A DNA stretch of 64,000 bases from contig CM038468.1 of NCBI GenBank assembly GCA_021464415.1, forward strand, positions 43,091,001 through 43,155,000. Direction: 5' to 3'. Position numbers and translations under genes: made by a program. Under the pieces are notes generated by a model. That model was not told where the DNA came from, ran no database searches, and saw only the letters and a program-made list of their open reading frames with translations. This DNA comes from Lonicera japonica. Its lineage: Eukaryota > Streptophyta > Magnoliopsida > Dipsacales > Caprifoliaceae. Positions 49,943 through 61,100 of this stretch are shown one piece after another (positions within the stretch are counted from its first letter, which is position 1; the number at the start of each line of letters is the position of its first letter).

Positions 49943-52790
49943 TTATTCTTTGCGAAGATCAATCCCGGCTTTCTTAGCAACAGCGTCCAGTCCGTTCTTC
50001 TCAATGGTCTTAAGAGCCTTTGTGGATAAGCGAAGTTTCACATAGCGGTTACCGGCCTCCCACCAGATTCTTTTGTACTGTAGGTTCACAAACTGCAACT
50101 TCTTTGTCTTGTGGTTTGAAAACGAGATCTTGTTTGCCCTGTTCGATTTCTTACCCGTAAACGGGCATATTCTGCCTGAAAAATATCGCAAAAGTAAATT
50201 AGAGAGAGAGAGATTAGTGATGCTAGGCAATTATGAGTAACAAGCATATTAAGGCATAAAAGCTGAAGATTAAGGACATTCCAAGTGGGGAAAAATACAT
50301 CTAAAGAAGGGAAAGTAGTGAGCTAATAATAATTACAAAAGCAGACGACAATCACGGACAAAAAAGCTAAATGGTGGATAAGATGAAAATTCTGATAATA
50401 CGGGGGTTTATGACCCACGTCCCATCAATTAAAGAAATGAAGAATGTATCACAACGAGCAGGATCATACAAGATTAACTTTCATGGGTTTTGAATTTTAT
50501 CTCCAATCAAATCAAGAAAACCCAAATATGTACGTTCATGGAAACAAAAATTATATTACTATCCCCTCCCCCTTCCTCTCTTTCTTTTATACTTCTACAA
50601 TGAGAGAAAATTACTACGTTCAACAATCACTCACAAACCATGGCCTGTTTTTCCATTCTGTATGATCCATATTGTTGGCTGCACTTGGAAGTAATAATGA
50701 AAACGCAATCCTAAAAGAAAATAACCCCCCCCCCCCCCCTTTTCTCAAATTGATAGTCCCAATTCCTTTTCAGTGCGTCTCAAAGGAATGGTCCCATTTC
50801 CTTTTGGGACATAATCAATGTACCAAATTTTAAAATAGAAAAAAGGTTATCTACTTGCCATTGACTAGTTGAAATTAGTGTAATCCTTAGAACGTACTGT
50901 AGTCAAAGTGGAACTATCAATTTGAGACGGAGGAAGTAACTACTTTTCAAAAGTGAGAAGATAAAAACTGGTCTATCAGCAACACAGAAGGAAAAAACAC
51001 TCTTCTTCAGTATTTTTCTTAGCCTTCTTACATTGTTTCTTCCTTTTCCTTTTATAATGTATAGCACACTGACCTAATGAAAACCCATTAGGCAAGCCGA
51101 GGAACAACAGGAGAAAGAAAAAAAGACAAAATTATGAAACCTCCACTCGATTTGCATGATAGAGCAACCATCTGCAAATCCAAGGCTGTAAGATCTTAAA
51201 ATTAACCTCTAATTTTGTTCTGAGTTTGGAGTAAAGAAAGTGCACAATTGTACAGAGGAAAATCCTTTTGAGGTCCAAAGTGAGAATCCTACCATGGAAG
51301 CAGGATTACTAGGCATTTATAAAAAACAGCAGCACCTTTCTACATAATTTGACGGTCTTTTTCAAAAGAAGTTCTAAAAGAATTTACATAGATTCAGAAG
51401 TAGATGAAATTGTTTTGAAGGGATCAGTTTCTTTTTCCCCTCAAATGCCATCATATGAAGAAAAGAACAGGCTTCGAGAAAGATCCTTTTTCAAAGACTT
51501 TTATCTACCATGAAATAACAGAGGCATATTTGAAAAGATATTGGACTTCTTCGTGATAGGTAATTATTTAACTAGTGCAGCAACATTCTCTATTAGCATT
51601 TCAAATGACCAACTTTGGTTTCAAGTACTGTTCTGGGGAAATATGGCAGCCATCTCACAAAATATAATAAACAGATTAATGGAAAAACTCTATGATTTTA
51701 TACAGACACTAAAGATTGAACATGCTTGAATATATAATGTGAACTACATTCCTCAATTACCACATTGGAGCCATTATTCCATGTCACAAGTTCAAGAAGA
51801 CCTCCAAATGCATCCCAACTTCACAAGAAGACTTATCATCATAAAATTTCTACGTCGTCATTCTTCATATGGTTAACTACTCAACGCAAGTTTCCTTGTT
51901 TTTATAATAAGAAACAAAAACATTCATATAAAACCGAAACTACATTATCAGGAGGACAAGGCATGTATCCTCCTGAAAAGTACATCTATCAACACATAAA
52001 ATAAGTACTCAACATAAAATTCTTAAAGCCAATGCCTTCATTAGTAGAACAAAAGACTTCTTTCAAGTTTCAACTAATGTTATTTGTCAACCACGGTTTT
52101 AATCACCAATCCCACCAAATGATAATCTTGGTCATTCCTTTCTAAACTCATATATACTTTTGAGATTTCCAAACTTGAGAATAAATCTCCAATTATATTT
52201 GTGAACAATTGAAGCTAAATCAATTCAAATTCTGAACGAACATGACATACAACCGATATCAATACACATGTACAAACCCTAATATGCTTTAATTCCTCCA
52301 CTGCAAACCAACTCGGGTACCCATTTACCCAATTCTTGTTTTGACATAATTAATCTCTGTGTGTTTTTTAATTACTAGCAACAATTCAATTTCTTCACAT
52401 AACCCACATTTCCACAAAGCATACCCTAACTACCATACTCAAGACCACAGAAATTTAACAAAAGAAACAAAAACAATTAGGATAGATATAGCAATTGCTT
52501 CTTGCATAAATGAAACCCAAAATAAATTATTACAAAAGAAGTAGTAGAGAGAGAGAATTACGAGCAATGATGGGTGAAAGAGGGAGGTTGATGGGTTTGG
52601 GAGAAAATTGAAGATTAGGGTGGTTGTTGTACGAAATTTTGATGCCTGCTAACTGAGAAGTTACAAAGCCTAATTCTGAACTCCCGACAGCCATTGTTGT
52701 CTTCAACGAAGATGCTCTACTCGACGATGACAAGCACTGTGGCTTCAAGTAGCAGGCATTCGAAGTCACTGATGCTGATGCTGCCGCCAT
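49943..52790 (-). CDS. RPL28: Plastid ribosomal protein bL28c (50S subunit)
   Basis: Two exons, 52562-52790 and 49943-50175, join GT-AG within the Arg codon before RICPFTGKK and give 153 residues. The first 75 or so residues are a Ser/Ala-rich, acid-poor chloroplast transit peptide starting [15 protein letters not shown]. The mature part is a complete L28: [20 protein letters not shown], then [38 protein letters not shown] and [11 protein letters not shown]. It is a nuclear-encoded protein of the plastid large ribosomal subunit, needed for plastid translation. The intron (2,386 bp) sits at the boundary between transit peptide and mature domain and holds a Stowaway MITE. The ATG at 52790 lies in the favourable context GCCGCCATGGC as read on the plus strand. 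No clear TATA box is seen upstream. Confidence 0.95.
50724..50936. mobile_element. Stowaway-like MITE in the L28 intron
   Basis: The right end (reverse complement) is CTTCCTCCGTCTCAAATTGA, a Stowaway terminus. The left arm has CTCAAATTGATAGTCCC, but its first bases are replaced by a run of 16 C. TA flanks the right end (50937-50938) and probably the left (50722-50723). Confidence 0.7.
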
Positions 52791-54568
52791 GGCTCTCTTT
52801 TGTCTCTCTCAACTGCACAAATTCCGTTCCTGTGGATGGATTTGGTTTATCTATCTATCTATGTTGGTAACGTTTTCCTTATCTGCTTCCTTTGAAAAAG
52901 AAAATGTTTTTCACAAAACCAAACAAGGGTATATTGGTTACTAATACATATAAATTTTCATATATTGTGGTAAGATTAAAAAATTTTACATTTATTTATA
53001 ACATTTTTCATATTCATCTTTCTCAATTTCACCATTAAATAAGTTATTTTTATTTTTTATTATGATCATCACGCATACAAAGTTTCAAATCAATTCAATA
53101 TTTGTAACTATATGACTATATACTTACTTTTACTCAATTTTTATAAAATTTATTATTCAATATATAACATGATTATAATGAGACTTGTGCATTTTTTATT
53201 AGTTCAATCTTTTGCATACAACTTTGAGATTTTATAATTAATTAATTGAACAATTAGATTTTTTATTTATTTGGGTTTAAAAACGGTTAGATTGATGAAT
53301 TATGAAAGTAAGAAAAATTATAAATTAATGTAAACCTTTTTTATTTTAAACCAACTGTAACTAATAAACTCATGAACGTGAAGGAATTCTACAAATTTTA
53401 AACTAGAATTCTAAAAGCGAATGCAAAGGAGGTCTAAGTGTTAGCAAAAAAAAAATTTGTTCTTTTGTTCAAGCTTATATAGTAATATTAGTTTTCTTTT
53501 CTGTTAACAAAAATAAAGAAAAGAAAAGGAAAATTACAATACACTCTTTTGTGGAAGTACTTCTAAAATAATATTAGTTTGCTTCTAATTATACTTAACA
53601 AAGCGATTAAAAAAAATTTAGTATTTCAATTTAATTATAGCTTTCATATGCTGAAAATAAATCTATGTTACAAAATATTATCTTGGGATGAATTTTATAC
53701 ACGCATGTTATGTTGTGCATTAGTTTTACACATTTAGATGAGTTTTATACACACATCAAGATGTCAAATCAAAGTTAAAACATTCACATCAATAATATAT
53801 ACACAATAACTCTCACATACTAATAATTTTGTCTATATTAAAAATGTCATAATTTAAAATAAAAAAATCAAAATGTGATAAAAATTTAATATTTAAAATC
53901 TACTAGTCAAGATCAATTAAACAAGATCCATCATGACTATAGTATTATGTAAAAAGAAATCATGAAAAATTATTGAGTAACATTTAAGGACGTAGTTTAT
54001 GTGTTTGTACATTATTAGTCATTTCAGCCTGTTGTTTTTAAGAATATTCACAATACATCAATTCAATTTCTCAAATCATACGAATAGACGTGGTTAGCCT
54101 GTTCTCACATATGGCTTGAGTTTAATTTGTTAAAAAAACATTATGCCTAGATCAAATAAATAGGAACCAGAAGTGGCAAGAAGGGTATTATCCATGCATA
54201 TTGAGATGTCTGTTCCATAAAAATAGATTATTATATATTTAATATCTAATGATTTTATAATATAAATATTATAATAATCTATTTTTAGATCGGATTTACC
54301 GGAAAATAGTAAGAATATACTTAGTAATAACCGAAGGTATTTTTTCTACAATGACATACCAAGTGAACGTATCTCCTATATAATACATGATATGCATAGT
54401 CTCTAGTCCAGAAAAGAGTGGTTTTGCCCATTGCCTTGGATACTTCTCTCAATTAATTTAAAATAGGTAATTCTAGTTTGCATGGCTAGTGGTCGAACGA
54501 TAAACCTATTGAGGTTGTTTTCTAATTCTTGCTTGTCGCTTTCCCAAGCGATCGATTTGAGTGTCCTT
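52791..54568. other. L28 promoter side and AT-rich intergenic DNA
   Basis: Upstream of L28 there is a CTATC/GATAG repeat in the presumed leader (52845-52862). The remainder is AT-rich with no recognisable gene or repeat ends. Confidence 0.5.
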
Positions 54569-54616
54569 CGGCTAGGACTATTGGGGTATCTAATCCCATT
54601 TGCTCCCCTAGCTTTC
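54569..54616 (-). other. Organelle-type SSU rRNA fragment (NUPT/NUMT)
   Basis: On the minus strand this reads GAAAGCTAGGGGAGCAAATG, then GGATTAGATACCCCAATAGTCC and TAGCCG. It is the universally conserved SSU rRNA segment around E. coli position 785-805, in its plastid/cyanobacterial wording. The match ends abruptly at both sides, so it is a short insertion, not an rRNA gene. Confidence 0.65.
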
Positions 54617-55194
54617 ATTTTAAAAGATTCTCTAAAAATTAAAAACAAATCGGTCTAATTCAATTTAATTTTACTTTTTTTCCGCATGAAAATATAATAA
54701 ACCTACATTTTGGTTGGCTAAACAGTGGCTTAAAATAGACTGATTGATATTTGTCGATTTAAATTTGTCACACTTTAAACTCTTTTTTATCCAATTATCA
54801 GAGCTCATTTATTTCATCGTGCCGGATGGCATGGATATATCCTAATAAATAAGTAAAACATGCTTGCTATAAGACTTGAATCAATGATCTTACAAATAGT
54901 AAATAGTGTTCGTAAATGTACCGACAAAATTACTCACTTCACCACACCTATTTTAAAATTGTTCCACATGAAAATCAAAACTCTCTACCCAAACAGGACC
55001 TACCATATTTTTAAGGTTTGAAACTAATTAATAATAATATTATTATAACTCAGAGATAATAATATTATCCTAAAAATTTCATATTTCTACTCCCAACGAA
55101 AAACCTTTTACAGAAGCTTCTAATCATTATATTCTCACTAAAAACCAGACCCAAAACAGTCATGTCACCAGTTGTAAACGTCCCCAACAAAATC
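54617..55194. other. Downstream flank of the U2AF-like gene
   Basis: Holds the 3' UTR of the minus-strand gene that ends at 55195. No other feature is seen. Confidence 0.5.
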
Positions 55195-58100
55195 TCACTT
55201 GGGATACCTCAACTTATAATGGTCATGAGCAACATATTCCGCAGTCACAATCCGGCCATCGAAAATCCGACCATGCAAACAATGCGCTGCCATGTACGAA
55301 GCTTCTGCTCTCCTGTATTCCACTAGAACACAACCCACCTCGAAAACATCTTCTTGATTAGTAACCCATTCCTTATTTCCACTTTGAATCGAAAATCCCA
55401 ACTCTTCCTTCAAATCCTCCTCTAAATTTCCATTGTTGTCCTCTAATTTCAACTCTTCTTTAGCTGTTGGTTCGTTTTCAGTCTCAAGATCGCCTGTTTG
55501 AGTAGTATCAGCAACATTTTGGTTGTGATTCTCTGATTGATCTGTTGGAGCATTTGGTTCCCCAGAAATAGCAACAGATTTTTCTTGGAAAGCTGGGTCT
55601 TCAACAGAATCAACTGGAGTTTGTTCATCTTTTACAAGATTGTCAGTAGATTTATCATCAAGAATGCTTTCACCCACCACAGGTTCTCTAGGAGTGGTTG
55701 GAGGCTCTGATTTGATGTCGAGTTTATCATTAAAACTGATGTTAGTTTCCACAGCTGTTTTAACTTCTTCAAGTTCTTTAGCACTATTGAAAGGCTGTGA
55801 TTTGATGTCAAGTTTATCATTAAAACTGATGTTAGTTTCCACAGCTGTTTTAACTTCTTCGAGTTCTTTAGCACTATTGAAAGGCTCAGAATCGCCCAAT
55901 CTTCCTGGGTTGTCATTTATGGTACTTTCTTCAATAATCTCTGTACTTTTGTTCTTGTCATCAGTATTCAAGTTGTGTACGTCAAAAGCAGAACCGACAG
56001 TGTCAATAACTTCGCATGCTTCGAGGCTGGTGGAAGAGTTGCGATGCTTAACGACATTAACAGATTTAATAGTGCCAAACCTGTAGGTTTTGAGGGTTAA
56101 AGATCTTTAAAGCTGACAATAAATTTTAGGATTGACACAAGGGTTTCTTTTTCCTTATTGGGGTAAATTAGCAAATGACCAACTATAGCTCATGTTTACC
56201 TTGCCCTTGGACTAAAAAAGTTAAACGAAACCCCTTAAACTACTCAACTACACTGACAATTAGTAAAAGTTTTGTCAAAAAAATTAATAGATTTGCATCA
56301 TATTTGGAGGGTCTTTAAGATTTAAGGCAAATTTGTTGAATTTGCTATGATGCAATCTGTTGAGTATTTTTTTTTTTTTTTTGGCTAAATCAGTTCTACA
56401 AAATAAATGTTTGGACAAAAATTGTAATTCTAAAAGGTGAAGGGAGTTTTCAGGTTAAGGTATCAAAATAAAAATGGACATTCAGGGGAATTTACTGTAA
56501 TTTACTTTCTTCCTTTAACATGTTAGGGTACAGGAATTAGGTGGGAGGAGGGTGGATTCAAGAAAGAGTAAAAGACAGTTTTGTCGCACACCTGGCACAC
56601 TCTAGCCGTACATCTTCCAATACTTCTTCCAGTTCTGGTTCAGACAGTGATGATAGGCTGCTTGGATCCAACTATATTAGCAGAAAGGGAAATAAAATAA
56701 TTAATTAAAAAAAACCGGTGGCTCCTGAAACCTGCTTTATCACAATCATGAGAACTAACAAATCAAAAAAAAAATATCAACGCAATACCACATTTTTAAG
56801 CTTGATAACTTGGGTGGGCTTCTTGAGGAGTGATTTTGCATGCTCGGGAATTCCATAGAAAGGTGACTTTCCATTATTTTCCTAGCAGACGTTTTGCACC
56901 CAGTTAAGATCATAACTCTCAATAAGAAGATATTACAAACTAACATAATTGTCCCCAAGTTTTTCAGAAAAAATAATAAAAGAAGAGTAACAATGTACCA
57001 TAGATGGTTCAGCATCTGGGCCGGCTTGAACTACAGTTAGAACTTGACCTCCCAACTTCATACCATTCAGACCCGCACATGCTTTGGGAGTAACTGATTC
57101 GTCAAGATACTGAAACATTTAAAAGAAATGCAATAGATAAAAATTAAAATAAAAAGGGTATTAATCTATGACCTTGGAGAAGGCGACATTCCAATATGTC
57201 CAATAGTGGAAAACATAAATAATCAAGGGCAAAGGTCGCAAATGGTTTATCAAGTAATCCAAGCATTAATCAGATCATTTAATCAACATAATCAAACATG
57301 CATGAAACGAATGGTATGGTAGATTTGTGTTTTAAGCTAGTCAGTTCACTTCTCTTCTCACCTTTTTTCTTTTTCCTTTTTTTTTTTCTCAATCCCAATA
57401 ACATCAGAAATTAATAGATTTGTCCAGAACACATTTGGAAGGGGAAATGAGGATAGCACATTTGCAGAATTGAAAATACCAAATTTACCAATACAAAAAT
57501 AAAAATACTGAAAACACATACCAAAAAGAAAAAAGAAGTGAATAGAGATTATACTGACCAAAATACCAACATACACTCATAGACTATAACTCACACCACA
57601 CATTTAATCAACCATTCAATTTTATTTGACAAGTTATTTTAAGCTCTCCATTAAGATGCACTTCTACATGAAATATTAACCAACTTCATATGATCCATCA
57701 ATGTGCACACTAGCAGATGCATAATTCAAGATTTGACTGGGTTAAGTAGATCAATTGGAAACAGGTGCGTGTGTGCAACTCGAGAGTTGGCATGACAAAA
57801 TAAAGGCAGTGACCATATTAATCATAAAGATGAATCCATCAAAGTGAGTTATCTTTTCTCAGCGCCATCTAGTTTAAAACATATCACAAACGCCAACACT
57901 ACTAAAGATAAAATGCATCCTAACCAGTGGGCATTGTTGAAATATATAGATCCAATATTTAAACTGATCACCGTAAAAAAATATGGATCAAATTACAAAA
58001 AATAATGCGAGTACAGTAATACCTCAAGAAAAGCACATTGTTCATTATGATCTTCATTAACCTCAAAGCGGTAAGCCTTCAAGCGACCAAAGGCACTAGC

Positions 58101-61100
58101 AATCTCCATAAGCTGAGAAAGTAACACAATAGTTCACTCAACATTGAAGTATGGATGAGTATAAAAAGGGAAAATCTGAGACAATGGTATGTATAACAAA
58201 ACTTTTACATCAGGTTACCATTTCGGATGAAATTAACTTTGAAACCCCACCAATGAAGATCTGCGGCAACATTAAATATAGCAGTTTTTAGCCAACGAGA
58301 GTACAAAGAAAATTCCGGCAATATAATAAGATTTAAAAAAAAATTACTATTATTGAAGTCGAAAGAAAGTTTCAGTAACAACCATTGAAGGACAAAAAAA
58401 GAATAATAGCAATTTAGTAGCACCAATCAATGCCAGTGAAATAACCATAAAAAGTATTGACCACATACAATAATTTTATGAATGACATTTCCAAAAAAAA
58501 AATAAAAAAATTCATGGTGCATTAGAACCTGCAGATACCGGTCCATTTCTGCAATATAATAACAAGAAATATATGCAATAGTACACCCCTTATGATCATG
58601 GTCCCATGAAACAGGGGGGAAAAAATAAGTCAACAATAGATACATATCACTGGAAGCTTCAACTAATAAAACAATGCAAACAGCTCAAACTACCTCCATA
58701 AAGGAATAATAAAGTTCATTGTAACTTGTACAAATTAGAAGAAAAAGAGACTAATAATAGAATCGGAAAATAAAGAAATACATACCTTGTGATGGGAATC
58801 CTGTACAATGTTGCTTACTGATTCAGCTGCAGCTACAGATTTCATGGGATCATCACCAGTCTGCATGAAAATAGCAACTGTCTGAAAACCTGCTACATGA
58901 ATAGTAACCACAGTAGACCTCAGAAATTGCAACTTAGCGAAGCACTATTTCAACGTTAAAATAGCTTATGGCACCAAGTTGAATAATTACTCAAGCAAGA
59001 GATATTGATGATAACTTCAATACAGTAGACAATAGGGGAAAATAAGTTTTCGGGTATCACGCCTGTGAGTGTATCAATGGCAAATTAAGATTGATGAAAG
59101 CTAATTCCAGAGCTGGTATATCTGTGAAACCGTTGCATCCTTAACCTATTCTGGAAACTTACAAGACTGACTACACTAATCAATTCCCCAGTAATAAAGT
59201 AATATCATACGCGAAAGAAATCTGCAATGTGAATCCAGTGGAATTAAAATACATCAAAAACTATTACAAAGACTGTAATGCAATTATCTCATATTAATAA
59301 ATGTAAATCTACCTCAAGACAAATAAAGAAGCACATTACACTGTTACCGCTAAATGGAAACTGTATAAAACTACAAAACTAACCCAAAATATATCATATA
59401 ACGATAATTGCAGCTAAATATCCAATAGTACTCACGTAAACCATGATGAATCAAACAAATTCATCCATAGCTGAAACTATAACCACTTCGGATATAACTA
59501 ACATGTCGTAAAAAGGTTGAAAGTAAGGTTATTGGGCTCTTGAGTCTTGAGAGATGCAGTTGTTAGATCCAGACGAGACAAACCACAATCAAGATTGAAA
59601 TTTCCTAATCATACTAAACAATTTTCTCTTTGTGGTGAAACAAACACAAAAGAAACAGTTCAAAACATTTTTGGGGTAGTTGGGGATTTAATGCACCTAC
59701 ATGAACATCAAGACGAACTGCCCATGTTTCAACAATTCTACCAATAAGCCACTCCATTAAACCATGACGCATGCTAATAACAAAACAATTTTGTGTAGTA
59801 AATACCTTTACAAATGATGAGCAATATATCAATTCTAAGTTTCTAACATTGTTAAGACCCAGAAGGAATCAAGCAGAGAGCACAATCTCTGTCTTGCTCT
59901 ATCCATCCTATTTTGATAACTACAAACCTAACTATGAAGAGAAAATTTAAAAGAAAACATATAATACGAAAGAAGCCTTTCCGTAATAGCCTCTAAAATA
60001 TGGTCCAAAAAAGTTGCAAATGCAATACAAGTTGATAAATATTATATATTGTAGTAATACACTAAACAATGGTTGAATTCCCACTTTCCATCTACCAAGA
60101 AGAACAAGAATTAACCAAGTACAAACTTACCATATCCATAAGTAAGAAGGGAACCTAACAACAGATGAAAGAAGCACCAAATGGATTTAGAACTTTTAAG
60201 TAACATTCCGATCGAGAAAACCCCAAGGAGACCAAAGACTCAGCAGCATTTCTAAAGGCGGTCAGTCGGAAGGGAATTAATCCTCCACATTTGGAATGTA
60301 TATTTATCAGTGTGGGATCAAACTGAAAACAGTCAAAAGTATTGATAAGAAAAAGGCCAAAATATATACAATGCCCTAAAAATGATCAAGTCCAAAAGTA
60401 ACACCACAAAGTTAATTTAACAAACTAATACTCGGAATTTTAATATCAGATATTCCAGTTCCACCCATACAAAATGATCTTGTGTTACACAACTGAAATC
60501 AACAAAAAACTAATTATGATTGCTTTAGATTTTTTATTTGTTTTCCAGTCCAAATGGGGAATTTGGGTTAGTTGTTGCACATCAACATATGAAAATACTA
60601 GGAGGACGAGCTATTTGCTGTCATTTTCATATTCCCATCTTTCTTCACAAGTCATTTACTTAACCAACTCCCAATCATTCAAAGATGGACAAAAATTAAC
60701 CGACAATATGTTTCTTTATTATCTTAATATTATAATCACCGAAGTTTATCCCGTCTCGAGGATTAGTTACACGTACGGTACATACAAATAACTTAATAAC
60801 ATATTTTGTCTACAATGTAGTAGCACACATGTTAGAAAGTACACACATGATTTATAATTACCCATCTTTATTATCTTAATATTATAATCACCGAAGTTTA
60901 TTCCGTCTCGAGGATTAGTTACACGTACAGTACATACAAATAACTAAACGTAAAAACATATTTTGTCTACAATGTAGTAGCACACATGTTAGAAAGTACA
61001 CACATGATTTATAATTACCCATCAGATGATGTCGAGATTGCTACATGTTCAACTTTTATTAAATAAGAAATGCATTTTATTGATAACAGATGGCTCTTTC

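Noticed and set aside
54403..54648. 81-codon minus-strand open frame
   Set aside because: Its N-terminal part is the conserved rRNA block read as protein; the rest has no recognised family.
55640..56086. 148-codon plus-strand open frame
   Set aside because: It is antisense to exon 9 of the U2AF-like gene and repeats because of the 90-bp duplication.
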